From NCBI GenBank assembly GCA_014055465.1, contig WIAF01000006.1, positions 207,163-271,162 of the forward strand: DNA of 64,000 bases. The letters run 5' to 3'. The position numbers were made by a program, and so were the translations under genes. The notes beneath the pieces were generated by a model, which was given only the letters and a program-made list of their open reading frames with translations, searched no databases and was not told where the DNA came from. Origin of the DNA: Nitrospira sp. CR1.1 (GTDB taxonomy: Bacteria > Nitrospirota > Nitrospiria > Nitrospirales > Nitrospiraceae). Of this stretch, positions 9,669 to 18,963 are shown piece by piece (within the stretch, counting starts at the first letter, position 1; every line of letters begins with the position of its first letter).

Positions 9669-9686
9669 CCACGTTCAAGGATAGAT

Positions 9687-10493
9687 ATGGAATCACCCCT
9701 TGCAGCCTCTTCACCGCAGTCTTCCTCGGCACTCCCTTCGTCAGAGGAACTGAAGGCCGAGTTACTGGATATTCCCGAACCGCCTGAGATGCCTCCGGCA
9801 GTGACGCCGCCCGGTTACGACGAAGCCCTCGCTGGCGCCGTCAAGTACGTGCGGGCCAAACGCGGCGGCGATCTGGTCGGCATCATCCTCGTCGGGACCG
9901 GCGCACGGCGCGCCGTGACCGCGCACAGCGATATCGATCTCATTGTTTTGGTCAAAGGCCCGACCGATGGACAGGAAATGATTCGCGTGGGAGACCGGCT
10001 TGTCGATCTCCGCTACGGGGAATACAAGACCGTCTCCGAGGATCTGGCCTATTCTCCTCGTCTCGCGCCCCTGCTTCGCAAAGGACGGGTTCTCTATGAC
10101 CATGAAGACATCGCCGCGCAACTCATCGCTAAAGCTGCGCAACGTTTTCGCCAGGGTCCGCCTGCGGCCACGATGCACGAACGCATCCGCCTGAAGGCGG
10201 AGTGCCTGCATTGGCTCGGAAAAGTCGAGGACTTGCGCGACAAGCCCAACACCGCGCAATACCTGCTGCACCTCTTTTTCGAGGAGTGCGTAGCCGCATT
10301 CTTTCGAACCCGTGGACTCTGGTTCACCGCGCCGGTAGACACCCTCCGGTTCCTGGCTTCCCGTGACCCGGCACTCGGGGAATTAGCCGGCCAGTTCCTG
10401 AGCGCGGCTACCCTTCACGACCGGCTGATGGCCGGCCGACGGTTTGCCGAGACCCTGTTCCGCGATATCCCCCTTCCGCCCCGGGTGGATTAA
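9687..10493 (+). CDS. MNT-type nucleotidyltransferase-domain protein
   Basis: The product has 268 residues. A disordered Ser/Pro-rich N-terminus (1-40) is followed by a minimal nucleotidyltransferase core. GTG at residues 70-72 begins the helix-turn, and SDIDL at 81-85 gives the two metal-binding aspartates, with a third likely in the following strand (LVDLRYGEY). The C-terminal 110 residues are helical and may be a HEPN-like or substrate-binding helical domain. Such proteins transfer nucleotides to protein, RNA or antibiotic targets; some are antitoxins. No toxin partner is obvious next to it, so I do not call a toxin-antitoxin pair. Confidence 0.7.
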   Translation: MESPLAASSPQSSSALPSSEELKAELLDIPEPPEMPPAVTPPGYDEALAGAVKYVRAKRGGDLVGIILVGTGARRAVTAHSDIDLIVLVKGPTDGQEMIRVGDRLVDLRYGEYKTVSEDLAYSPRLAPLLRKGRVLYDHEDIAAQLIAKAAQRFRQGPPAATMHERIRLKAECLHWLGKVEDLRDKPNTAQYLLHLFFEECVAAFFRTRGLWFTAPVDTLRFLASRDPALGELAGQFLSAATLHDRLMAGRRFAETLFRDIPLPPRVD

Positions 10494-10648
10494 CAGGGCT
10501 CCGTCATCCCGTTCAAAGGTGGCATTCGTGTGCACGGAGCCCCGACCGTAATCGCATCGGGACTTCACCGAACCAATGGAGCGGCGCGTTGTCCAGAACC
10601 TGCGCCGCGCAAGTCATCGTTTACCGGTCTTCATCAGAGAGGTGATCT

Positions 10649-11542
10649 ATGGAACTTGGATTCGTCGGACTCGGCAAGATGGGCATGAATATGGTGACGC
10701 GCCTGCAGCAGGGCCGGCACCGCGTCGTGGTCTACGATCGTTCACCAGATGTCGTCAAGCAGGCCGAGAGCAAGGGTTGTATGGGCGCCGCCTCCTTGAG
10801 CGACCTTGTCTCGAAACTCGCCGCCCCTCGCGCGGTGTGGGTCATGGTTCCCTCGGGAGCGCCGACTGAAGAAACGATTCAAGCCATCAGCGCGCTGCTG
10901 CAGCCAGGCGACACGATTATCGACGGCGGCAACACCCGCTTCCACGACGATACTCGCCGCGCCGCCGAATTACAGAAGAAAGGCATCCACTATATCGACG
11001 TCGGCACCAGCGGCGGCATTTGGGGGCTGACGGTTGGGTACTGCCTGATGGTCGGCGGCGAGACCGAACCGGTTCAGCGCCTGACCCCCGTCTTCACGAC
11101 GCTGGCTCCCGAACAGGGGTGGGCTCATATGGGCGGGCACGGCGCCGGCCACTACGTCAAGATGGTTCACAACGGCATTGAATACAGCATGATGCAAGGG
11201 TACGCCGAGGGGTTTGAGCTCATGGCGAAAAGCGAGTATCGCCTCGATCTGGGGAAGATCGCCGATGTGTGGATGCATGGCAGCGTGATCCGCTCCTGGC
11301 TGCTGGAATTGGCGGTCGGCGCGTTGAAGCAGGATCCCAAGCTCGAAAAACTCAAAGGGTATGTGCAGGATTCCGGCGAGGGCCGCTGGATGATACAAGA
11401 TGCGATCGATAAGGATGTGCCCGTGCCGACTCTTACGGCGGCGCTGTTCACCCGCTTCCGGTCGCGGCAGGAAGAATCGTTTGCGGAAAAAATGCTGGCC
11501 GCATTGCGCAACGCCTTCGGCGGACATAGCGTCCGGCGCTGA
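10649..11542 (+). CDS. gnd: 6-phosphogluconate dehydrogenase, decarboxylating (short form)
   Basis: The enzyme oxidises 6-phosphogluconate to ribulose 5-phosphate and CO2. At 297 residues it is the short Gnd type rather than the ~470-residue form. The Rossmann start MELGFVGLGKMGMNMVTRL is at residues 1-19, the GGNTRFHDD block at about 95, and the catalytic-region GTSGGIWGL and KMVHNGIEY segments follow. It is followed 26 nt later by zwf, so the two oxidative steps of the pentose phosphate route are paired. No 6-phosphogluconolactonase gene lies with them. Confidence 0.93.
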   Translation: MELGFVGLGKMGMNMVTRLQQGRHRVVVYDRSPDVVKQAESKGCMGAASLSDLVSKLAAPRAVWVMVPSGAPTEETIQAISALLQPGDTIIDGGNTRFHDDTRRAAELQKKGIHYIDVGTSGGIWGLTVGYCLMVGGETEPVQRLTPVFTTLAPEQGWAHMGGHGAGHYVKMVHNGIEYSMMQGYAEGFELMAKSEYRLDLGKIADVWMHGSVIRSWLLELAVGALKQDPKLEKLKGYVQDSGEGRWMIQDAIDKDVPVPTLTAALFTRFRSRQEESFAEKMLAALRNAFGGHSVRR

Positions 11543-11568
11543 GCTTCAACCCAACGGACACCAACACC

Positions 11569-13113
11569 ATGCCTTCGCCAACAACGCCAGTCGATATCAA
11601 GCCTGTTCCTGAAACCGTCACCCCGGTCGAGGCCTGTACCCTCGTCATTTTCGGCGGCTCCGGCGATCTCGCGCGCCGCCGCCTCATCCCGGCAGTCTAT
11701 AACCTCCTGCTGGACGGGCTCCTGCCGGCCAAATACGCCGTGATCGGCCTGGGACGCAAGCCGATGACTGATGACGAATTTCGCAATCTGGTCAAAGAAG
11801 GGATCGTCAAACACTCGCGACAGGCCCTGGTGGAGGACACCTGGTCCACCTTCCAGTCTCATCTCTTTTATATCCAGGGAGAGAATGAGGATGCACAGAC
11901 CTACGCCACGCTCCGCGCCAAAGCGGAGGCCGTGGAGCAAGCGATGCAGTTGCCCGGCAACCGCATTTTTTATCTGAGTATTCCACCCAGCTCCTTCGCC
12001 TCGGTGTGTGAAGGATTGGCCCAGGCCGGCCTGGCCGCCTCAGCGGCCTCCGCCTCGCCCTACTCGCGGATTATCGTCGAAAAGCCGGTCGGGCGTGACC
12101 TGGCCTCCGCGCGACAAATCAATGAAGTGACGGGAAAAGTGTTCGATGAATCTCAGATTTTCAGGATCGACCACTATCTGGGGAAGGAGACGGTCCAGAA
12201 TCTCATGGTGGTCCGGTTCGCGAATAGCATTTTCGAACCGATTTGGAACCACAAATATATCGATCACGTCCAAATCACCGTCAGCGAATCGGAAGGCGTG
12301 GGGACCAGAGCCAGCTACTACGAAGAGGCCGGCGCGCTGCGGGACATGATTCAGAATCACTTACTGCAGCTGCTCTGTCTTGTGGCCATGGAGCCGCCCT
12401 ATTCGCTCGACCCGAACGTGGTGCGCAACGCCAAGATGGAGGTGCTGCGCTGTCTCCGGCCCATCGTCGGCAAGGATGTGGAGCAGTATACGGTGCGGGC
12501 GCAATACGCCGAGGGTGTCGCGCATGACCAGCCGATTCCAGGATATCGACGGGAGAAAGGCGTCAGCTCGACCTCCACCACGGAAACATTTGTCGCGGTC
12601 AAAGCGTTCGTCGAAAACTGGCGTTGGGCCGGCGTGCCGTTTTATCTTCGCACCGGGAAAGCCCTTCCGAAGCGGGCGAGTGAAATCGCCGTGCAATTCA
12701 AAGACATTCCGCAGATTCTTTTCAATGCCAACCCCGCCAATCCTCAACCGGCCAACGTCTTGACCTTGCGCATTCAGCCGGACGAAGGCCTCTCCCTGCG
12801 CATCATCTCGCGAGTCCCCGGCACACGGGCGCAGACGCATCCCGTGGAGATGGATTTTCAGTATAGCGACGTGTTCGGATGCCCCTCCCCGGAAGCCTAT
12901 GAACGGTTGCTGCTGGACGTGATGGCGGGTGACGCCTCGCGTTTCATGCGGCGAGACGCGGTGGAGGCTTCATGGGACTGGGTGACCAAGATTCTCGAAG
13001 GCTGGACGCAGCAGAAGCTGCGCTGGTTGCCCGAGTACCAGGCCGGAACCTGGGGGCCGGTGGAGGCCGAACGGATGATTCAACACGACGGGCGGACCTG
13101 GAGGATCCTGTAG
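11569..13113 (+). CDS. zwf: Glucose-6-phosphate 1-dehydrogenase
   Basis: 514 residues, normal for the family. It oxidises glucose 6-phosphate to 6-phosphogluconolactone with reduction of NAD(P). The dinucleotide-binding loop GGSGDLARR is at residues 29-37, and the active-site signature RIDHYLGK is at 199-206 with the substrate-binding and catalytic histidines in the usual place. The C-terminal half carries the beta-sheet dimer domain (RTGKALPKRASEIAVQFK). It lies directly downstream of gnd and is probably co-transcribed with it. Confidence 0.96.
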   Translation: MPSPTTPVDIKPVPETVTPVEACTLVIFGGSGDLARRRLIPAVYNLLLDGLLPAKYAVIGLGRKPMTDDEFRNLVKEGIVKHSRQALVEDTWSTFQSHLFYIQGENEDAQTYATLRAKAEAVEQAMQLPGNRIFYLSIPPSSFASVCEGLAQAGLAASAASASPYSRIIVEKPVGRDLASARQINEVTGKVFDESQIFRIDHYLGKETVQNLMVVRFANSIFEPIWNHKYIDHVQITVSESEGVGTRASYYEEAGALRDMIQNHLLQLLCLVAMEPPYSLDPNVVRNAKMEVLRCLRPIVGKDVEQYTVRAQYAEGVAHDQPIPGYRREKGVSSTSTTETFVAVKAFVENWRWAGVPFYLRTGKALPKRASEIAVQFKDIPQILFNANPANPQPANVLTLRIQPDEGLSLRIISRVPGTRAQTHPVEMDFQYSDVFGCPSPEAYERLLLDVMAGDASRFMRRDAVEASWDWVTKILEGWTQQKLRWLPEYQAGTWGPVEAERMIQHDGRTWRIL

Positions 13114-13168
13114 CCTGAGACAACAATACGGCCACCGGCGACATTCGCCGTGGCGAAATCCAGCACGA

Positions 13169-13498
13169 TCACTGCTGAGCGCTGACTGATGCATGCAATT
13201 GTTTTCGGATTTCCTCCTTCTTCCCGATCCCGCCGATAAACCGCACGAATGCTCCGTGCTCAAATAGCGCCAGGGCCGGTAAGGACCTGATTTCGAGTTC
13301 GGCAGGAATCTGGAAGTTTTCTTGGACGTTCATTTTCACAATCTTCACCGCTGTTCCCATCTCATCCTGTAGCTGCTCGAGTTGCGTAAGAAGCGCCACA
13401 CAATGTCCGCATCCAGGCTGCCAGAACTCCACGAGCACCGGGATGGAGACCTGCTCCACTGTGCGCGCGAAATCGTGATCCGTCACCTCCTCGATCAT
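13169..13498 (-). CDS. Thioredoxin-like protein with CGHC active site
   Basis: 109 residues, no signal peptide, so cytoplasmic. The redox motif is CGHC at residues 30-33 (in FWQPGCGHC) instead of the CGPC of standard thioredoxin. The central His is typical of disulfide isomerase-like proteins and raises redox potential in known cases. The cis-proline segment (RSLPALALF) is present. Its ATG overlaps the stop of the SGNH hydrolase gene, so the two are translationally coupled. The target is unknown. Confidence 0.85.
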   Translation of the reverse strand: MIEEVTDHDFARTVEQVSIPVLVEFWQPGCGHCVALLTQLEQLQDEMGTAVKIVKMNVQENFQIPAELEIRSLPALALFEHGAFVRFIGGIGKKEEIRKQLHASVSAQQ

Positions 13499-14166
13499 GA
13501 ACCCGCCGCATCCGAAGGCGCCCCATCTGAGATGGCGTGACCCGCGGCGAAGATCTGCTCATACACCAGCCGGCCGAATACGCGGTAGCCGCTGCTGGTC
13601 AAATGCAGCCCGTCATTCGAGTACGGCTGCGCCAGCATCAGAGACGCCGGTTCAGCTGTCGCCATGAACAAGTCGACCCACTGAAGGCCCTTTCTTTCCG
13701 CGTAGTCTGCGATCATGGCATTCAATTGCTGCCGCCGCTGAATATGCTGCGCCACCCACGAGGCGGCATCGGCATTCTCCCCGCCCAGCTCAACCCGGAT
13801 GGATGGGACAGTCACGGGAACCGGTACGATCGACGAGGCTCTCGCCAATTCATACAGCTTGGTGAGATTGCGCATGATCTCCGCGGGATCGGCGTTCCAT
13901 CCCAGATCATTCGTGCCTCCCAGAATGATCACCATCTGAGGACGGCGTTCGAGGACCGCCGTGCGGAAACGCAGCACCATTTCGCCGGTCACTTCACCGC
14001 AGATTCCGCTGACCTCGACCCGGCCTTGCTTGCCGAGATATTCCTGCAAGATGTGACCATATGGCGTGTCTTCACCGGAGGGATGCGCCGGACCGGGCGT
14101 TTGATACCCGGCCGTGAGGCTATCACCGAAACAAAGAATGAGCGGGGATGGAGCCGGACTAGTCAC
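13495..14166 (-). CDS. SGNH/GDSL hydrolase (esterase family)
   Basis: 223 residues from a GTG at 14166. There is no better start because the catalytic GDSL block begins at residue 14 (Ser16 nucleophile). Block III is GGTNDLGWN with the oxyanion Asn, and block V is DGLHLTSSGY with the Asp-x-x-His pair. The family includes arylesterases, lysophospholipases and acyl-carbohydrate esterases, and the substrate cannot be told. No signal peptide is visible, so it is probably cytoplasmic. It overlaps the downstream thioredoxin-like gene by 4 nt. Confidence 0.85.
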   Translation of the reverse strand: MTSPAPSPLILCFGDSLTAGYQTPGPAHPSGEDTPYGHILQEYLGKQGRVEVSGICGEVTGEMVLRFRTAVLERRPQMVIILGGTNDLGWNADPAEIMRNLTKLYELARASSIVPVPVTVPSIRVELGGENADAASWVAQHIQRRQQLNAMIADYAERKGLQWVDLFMATAEPASLMLAQPYSNDGLHLTSSGYRVFGRLVYEQIFAAGHAISDGAPSDAAGS

Positions 14167-14276
14167 GGAGGAATTCTACTGTCTCGTCCTGGCCGGCGCA
14201 ATGGCGGCGGACCGGCCTTGTCCGGGAATCGCGACGGGCTCCTGCGCAGGAAGTCGTGCGCAGACCGGCTATTTTC

Positions 14277-14305
14277 TTGACGAATAGTGAGCCTCACGGT
14301 ACGAC
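14277..14305 (+). promoter_or_regulatory. Possible sigma-70 promoter
   Basis: TTGACG at 14277-14282, 17-nt spacer, TACGAC at 14300-14305. It lies 8 nt before the ATG at 14313, so the 5' leader would be near zero. It may instead start upstream of a leaderless transcript. Moderate match only. Confidence 0.35.
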
Positions 14306-14312
14306 TGACCGT

Positions 14313-16169
14313 ATGGAACCTACGGTACCGCCCGGAGACGGCATTCCGCTGACTCCCTTCGTGAAAGCAGGCGCCGACCCGCAAGTCGCTGCCATCAAGC
14401 AGTTGTTGAAGCTGCTCGATAAGGCGGCCAAATCGGCTCGTACGTATGGCACGAACAACCCGGTGGCGCAGCGATTCTTCCAACAATTTTATGATGACCT
14501 GACCAACCATCTGGCGCAGCACACCCGCCTCACCCTGCTGGTGCAGCGCAACCAGCTGTTCTTCCAAGACGAAGTGGTCTACGAACCGGAGCGCGATGCC
14601 ACCGGAGATAGCTTCGCCTTCAAAATGTATTCGGACGGGATCCGTGAGCTGAGCTTCCACCAGGGACTCTCCCGCGAAGACCTCGCCTTTTTTCTAGAGG
14701 CGCTTTGGGGCATGCCGGCCGACGAGAGCACATCGGCCGACGGCGCCGTCGAGCATGAAGAAGACGACGATATCGTGACGCGATTGTGGGCGAAAAACCT
14801 TGAGACCATTACCCTGGTGACCGCGGAAGAACTTGTCCGGGCATCCGGGTTCGGACTCGACGAACTCGAACTTCAGACCCAGGGCTACATGAGTATGCCC
14901 GTCGGCTCATTGCGCGAACTACTCGATCGCGAGCGCGCAACGAAGGCCGCTGAAAAGGAAGGCGCCGGCGGCACCGCCGAACCGGCGAGTGGGAATGCCA
15001 CCAGCGGCACCGCCAACCGCAACCGTCGCTTCCAGACCAATGTCGTCGGTTATGATGTCTCGGACGAAGAGCACGAGGCGTTGACTCAAGAAATCCAGCG
15101 CGAAACCGCTCGCGATGCCACGGCGTACATCCTCGATATCCTCTCGGCTGTGCTGGCTTCCGAACCGTCCCCTGTGCTCCTGACCAAACTCTTCGACGTC
15201 TGGGATCACGTGTTGGAGGCGCTGATTCGGGCAGGACAATGGACGTTGATCGAAACCGTGCTGACGATGTTGCAGGAAGCGGAGACGGTCCGGCCTGATC
15301 TTTCGGAAAGCCACAAACAACAGGTCGCCGCATTATTCGATGGCTTGGGTCGCCCTGAGCGATTGAAAGCCATTGGTGTCTACCTGAACCGCAACCCCCA
15401 GGCCAACACGGAAGGGCTGATCACCCTCCTGCTCATGATGAAACCCGCTGTGATCCCGGGACTCTGCTCAGTGCTGGCAACCCTTGATACGCCGGCACAT
15501 CAGGCCGTCGTCATGGAGACCCTGCAATCGCTCGCGCGGGATCATGCCGAACCGATCATCCGCGGCCTGACCGATAAACGGCCGACCTTCGTAAGGAATC
15601 TCCTGACCCTCATCTCCCGATGGAATGATGCCCGTTTTGCCGACAGCGTGGAGAAAGCGCTGCGCCATCCCGAAGCCACCGTGCGTCGCGACGCCTTGCG
15701 AATTCTGTCGGCCCTTCGCCCCTCCGGCAGCGGTGTGAAGCTGGTCGGGGTCTTAAGCGACAGCGATGAAACCGTTCGCCTCACGGCGATGAAAGTACTC
15801 ACCGGCGGCCAATATACGGCCGCCTTTTCAGCGTGGGCCCCCTTCGTTACGGCCGATGACTTCTACGACCGTTCGCCGGCGGAAAAACGCGCGATCTATC
15901 AGGCCATCAAACACACGACCGCGGATGAAGCCGTGCCCTACTGGCAAGGACTGTTGACGGAATGGTCCTGGACCAATCGAAAAAAGAAAGAGGAGCTTGC
16001 GTTATTGGCGGCAGAAATCCTCGGCAAATTGGCCACCCCTGCGGCAATGGCCGCCCTTGAGCTCGGACAAAAAAAGGGTGGCACCGCCATCCGGCAAGCC
16101 TGCAGCGCGGCCCTCTCCTTCGCAAACCGCCAACAGCGGCATACCATTCCCAGCGCAGCCAACTCCTAA
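14313..16169 (+). CDS. HEAT-repeat protein with a helical N-terminal domain
   Basis: 618 residues from the ATG at 14313. The N-terminal ~150 residues form a domain that also seems to occur in the next gene (a TxxNPVAQ helix followed by a strand pair and a 'F-L-D/Q-D/E' turn). A charged, Gly/Ala-rich linker follows at about 205-235. Residues about 330-600 are helical pairs of HEAT/Armadillo type, with units such as EATVRRDALRILSAL and DETVRLTAMKVL. HEAT arrays bind proteins. It ends 14 nt before the HD-GYP gene and probably works with it. Confidence 0.75.
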   Translation: MEPTVPPGDGIPLTPFVKAGADPQVAAIKQLLKLLDKAAKSARTYGTNNPVAQRFFQQFYDDLTNHLAQHTRLTLLVQRNQLFFQDEVVYEPERDATGDSFAFKMYSDGIRELSFHQGLSREDLAFFLEALWGMPADESTSADGAVEHEEDDDIVTRLWAKNLETITLVTAEELVRASGFGLDELELQTQGYMSMPVGSLRELLDRERATKAAEKEGAGGTAEPASGNATSGTANRNRRFQTNVVGYDVSDEEHEALTQEIQRETARDATAYILDILSAVLASEPSPVLLTKLFDVWDHVLEALIRAGQWTLIETVLTMLQEAETVRPDLSESHKQQVAALFDGLGRPERLKAIGVYLNRNPQANTEGLITLLLMMKPAVIPGLCSVLATLDTPAHQAVVMETLQSLARDHAEPIIRGLTDKRPTFVRNLLTLISRWNDARFADSVEKALRHPEATVRRDALRILSALRPSGSGVKLVGVLSDSDETVRLTAMKVLTGGQYTAAFSAWAPFVTADDFYDRSPAEKRAIYQAIKHTTADEAVPYWQGLLTEWSWTNRKKKEELALLAAEILGKLATPAAMAALELGQKKGGTAIRQACSAALSFANRQQRHTIPSAANS

Positions 16170-16183
16170 TTGCGAGGAACCCT

Positions 16184-17770
16184 GTGACCGACTCTCCTTC
16201 TCCTGCGAATCCGGCCCCGAGCACGGACGCGGCGCATCCGATCCTCACCCATGAACGGTCGCTCGCCAACAAGATCGCCAAAGGTTCCGAGGCCGGGGAT
16301 ATTCTCGACCAACAACTGGCCATGCTGGGCATCCAGCTGGTGACTCAGCTGAACGTCCTGATCAAAACCTCGCGCATTCACGGTCGCACCAATGCGGCGC
16401 TCGACAAGCCCGTGGATTCCATATTGACCCTGGTGAAAACGCTGGCGGCGGACCATCCCGTTGCGCTTCGCTTGCAGAATGACTTTCTCTTTCTCGGAGA
16501 CAGCCATCTGAAAATGAGCTCACAGCAGATGGCCGTCTTTGCGAGCATCATCGAAGCGTTGAACAAGTGGCATATCGGCGGGATCACGTTTGCCTCGGCG
16601 GCCGAGTCCAAAGACTTTCGTGAGTTCGCCTATCTTTTTGTCAGCCTGGATCCGGAAAAGCAGACGCTCGCCGATCTGCAGGAAGCCCTTCAAACGGCGG
16701 GCGTCAAAGGGATCGCACTGGAGGAACCTCGAGCACTTCAGCTTCAACCGTCGAACGACGCCGGCACGTCTGGAACGCGGCTCGGGACGTTAGCGGGTGG
16801 CCCGGAAGATGTGAGGGAGAAGCGGAAGGCCATCGCGAAAGGCCGCTATGCGAAAGCGGCGTCGGCTCTCGGCGACCTCACAAAGAATACGCGTGCCGGC
16901 GGGACCGTCAGCTTCAAGCAGGCAAAACGCGCGATTCAGAATATCGTCGAATTGTTGATGCAAGACGAATCCACGCTCCTGGGGCTGACCAACCTCCGCT
17001 GTCATGATCAATATACCCATAACCATTCCGTGAACGTGTCGCTGTTGGCGATGGCCCTCGGCAATCGAGCCGGATACCCGAAGGTCGAACTGGCCGATCT
17101 TGGGCTGTCGGCGCTGTTTCACGACGTGGGCAAGTGCGCCATTTCCCTGGATGTCTTGAACAAGCCCGGCGAGTTTACGCAGGACGAGTGGGCCATCATG
17201 CGCTCACACCCGATTGAAGGAGTGTTCACCCTTGTCAAGGCGCGCGGCATCAACAATGTGCCCGCACGCATGGCCTCGGCCTCCTTCGAACATCATATGA
17301 ACTATGATTTTTCGGGGTATCCCAAACTCCGGGTACCCTGGAGTCAAACCGTGGCCAGCCGTATCATCACGATCGCCGACTGTTACGATGCGATGACCTC
17401 CTCACGCGTGTATCGCCGGGAGCCGATGTCCCCCGCGAACGTGCTCAAATTCATGTTTGGGAAAAGCGGGCAATCCTTCGATCCCGTGCTGCTCAAACTG
17501 TTCGTGAACTGCGTGGGCATCATTCCCATCGGCAGCCTCGTACGTCTCGACTCCGGCCCGCTGGCGGTCGTCATCAAGCCCGCTCAGGACAAGAGCAATG
17601 CCGAACGTCCAATGGTACGAGTGATTACGGATGCGGAGGGAACTCCGATCGAGGATGGCCCCGAGCTCGACCTGGCCGCGCAGGACGGAACTGGAACGTA
17701 TACCCACAACATTCTGCAGCTTGTCGACAACGCCGAATACCACTTCGACACGGGCCGCTACTTCGTCTAA
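16184..17770 (+). CDS. HD-GYP domain phosphodiesterase (cyclic-di-GMP type)
   Basis: 528 residues from the GTG at 16184, preceded by GCGAGGAAC. The N-terminal ~170 residues resemble the start of the HEAT protein upstream. The HD-GYP domain runs from about 265 to 450: catalytic His313-Asp314 in LFHDVGK, the HP segment in MRSHPIEG, and GYP at 378-380 (SGYPKL). All these residues are intact, so hydrolysis of cyclic-di-GMP is likely. No receiver or TM segment is seen, so it is a cytoplasmic enzyme, probably controlled through its own N-terminus or the HEAT partner. Confidence 0.88.
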   Translation: MTDSPSPANPAPSTDAAHPILTHERSLANKIAKGSEAGDILDQQLAMLGIQLVTQLNVLIKTSRIHGRTNAALDKPVDSILTLVKTLAADHPVALRLQNDFLFLGDSHLKMSSQQMAVFASIIEALNKWHIGGITFASAAESKDFREFAYLFVSLDPEKQTLADLQEALQTAGVKGIALEEPRALQLQPSNDAGTSGTRLGTLAGGPEDVREKRKAIAKGRYAKAASALGDLTKNTRAGGTVSFKQAKRAIQNIVELLMQDESTLLGLTNLRCHDQYTHNHSVNVSLLAMALGNRAGYPKVELADLGLSALFHDVGKCAISLDVLNKPGEFTQDEWAIMRSHPIEGVFTLVKARGINNVPARMASASFEHHMNYDFSGYPKLRVPWSQTVASRIITIADCYDAMTSSRVYRREPMSPANVLKFMFGKSGQSFDPVLLKLFVNCVGIIPIGSLVRLDSGPLAVVIKPAQDKSNAERPMVRVITDAEGTPIEDGPELDLAAQDGTGTYTHNILQLVDNAEYHFDTGRYFV

Positions 17771-17800
17771 CCTCCCGGCGCCTCATGTCAGATCCCGTCG

Positions 17801-18202
17801 CTATCGCCTGCTCTCAGGCGGCGGCCAATCCATTTCGGTTTGTCTGCCGCAATAAAAACAGGCCACACGGTACTTCGCCTTCCGGCGCGGATTCGGCAGG
17901 GAGATGAACACGACCGGCGTGTCATCGTAGGGGCAGACCGGCTGTTGATGCATCAAATGTTCATCTGCCATCAATTCCAAGGAAGCATTGTCCCAGAGCG
18001 GGGTAGGCTGTTCACGCCCCGTCACGCTGGTGTGCCACCCGCAACGCTCGCAATGCATCTCAAAGGTCTTGACCCGGTCTCGTGTTTGCGACTGATCGAC
18101 CGCCTCGACCGGCCCCGGACATCCGGCGTTTCCGCAACCGATAACGTCATGTTGCAGCGCACGGATAAAGAGGCGGTGCGCCTGCTCTTGCTCGGAAGAC
18201 AT
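17801..18202 (-). CDS. Cysteine-rich (zinc-ribbon-like) small protein
   Basis: 133 residues from the ATG at 18202, which has AAAGGA upstream; longer frames up to 18334 lack support. Cysteines come in pairs or clusters: CGNAGC, CERC, CPYDD and CFYCG, consistent with two zinc ribbons. The protein is hydrophilic with no TM segment. Family not recognised. It converges with the HD-GYP gene and is divergent from ompH. Confidence 0.6.
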   Translation of the reverse strand: MSSEQEQAHRLFIRALQHDVIGCGNAGCPGPVEAVDQSQTRDRVKTFEMHCERCGWHTSVTGREQPTPLWDNASLELMADEHLMHQQPVCPYDDTPVVFISLPNPRRKAKYRVACFYCGRQTEMDWPPPESRR

Positions 18203-18327
18203 TATGGATTCCTTTCTCACCCGCCTCTGGCGCCGGCCGGATGTTCTGACGATACATGCCTGTGTCTGGCTTATAGCCACCAGTCCAACGCCTGTCAAAT
18301 CAGCCTCCCTCCTCAATACCTCCCTTC

Positions 18328-18356
18328 TTGACACGATACCGGCAGGCAGCTATTCT
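18328..18356 (+). promoter_or_regulatory. Sigma-70-type promoter of ompH
   Basis: TTGACA at 18328-18333, 17-nt spacer, TATTCT at 18351-18356. The start of transcription would be near 18363, leaving a ~40-nt leader with an AAAGGAG ribosome site before the ATG at 18403. Confidence 0.7.
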
Positions 18357-18402
18357 CCCAAGGTTTGAAGTACGACATTTTTCCCGCGAAAGGAGTCCCG
18401 AG

Positions 18403-18960
18403 ATGGGTGTGAAGTGGCATGGAGCAGGCCGGCTCGCGGTCGTGGTCGGAGCGCTTGTCGCAGCGACCCTCGGCTTGTTTTCAACAAGTCCAGCGGCGGA
18501 GTTCAAGATGGGGGTCGTCGATCCTCAAGTGATCCTCGAAAAGAGCAAGGCCGGCAAACGAGCGCTGGACGGGCTGCGGGAGTATGTGGCAACACGCCAG
18601 AAGCTGCTGTCCCGGGATGAGGAAGAGTTGCGCAATACGGAGAAGCAGCTCAAAGAGCCGACCTCCAAATTGACCGACGCGGAAAAGAAAGACAAGGAAA
18701 CCTCGTTTCGTAGCAAGATCCAGGATTACCAGAAGCGCGCGCAGGAGTTTAACCAAGAACTGCAGGGCAAGCAGAAGGAACTCGTCGATGAGTATATGAA
18801 GAAGATTGCCGTGGCCACACAGGCGGTCGCCGACAAGGGCGGGTATCAACTGGTGTTGGATAAGGGGAGCGAGCAAACGGTAAAAATCGTGATTTTCAAC
18901 AAAGACACGATCGATTTGACCGAACAGGTCATCAAGGAGTTTGACCGCACCAACAAATAG
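18403..18960 (+). CDS. OmpH/Skp-family periplasmic chaperone
   Basis: 185 residues from the ATG at 18403 (AAAGGAG upstream). The signal peptide covers residues about 1-31 (ends SPAAEF). The mature part starts MGVVDPQVILEKSKAGKRAL, the usual Skp start, and continues as a long charged coiled coil (about 60-135) before the short beta C-terminus. Skp trimers hold unfolded outer-membrane proteins in the periplasm. It is not next to bamA here, unlike in many genomes, so it could be a second copy. Confidence 0.85.
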   Translation: MGVKWHGAGRLAVVVGALVAATLGLFSTSPAAEFKMGVVDPQVILEKSKAGKRALDGLREYVATRQKLLSRDEEELRNTEKQLKEPTSKLTDAEKKDKETSFRSKIQDYQKRAQEFNQELQGKQKELVDEYMKKIAVATQAVADKGGYQLVLDKGSEQTVKIVIFNKDTIDLTEQVIKEFDRTNK

Positions 18961-18963
18961 CCG

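Noticed and set aside
9687..10493. Toxin-antitoxin (MNT-HEPN) pair with 9441-9668
   Set aside because: The small upstream protein lacks the HEPN Arg-x4-6-His motif, and the nucleotidyltransferase is longer than MNT antitoxins.
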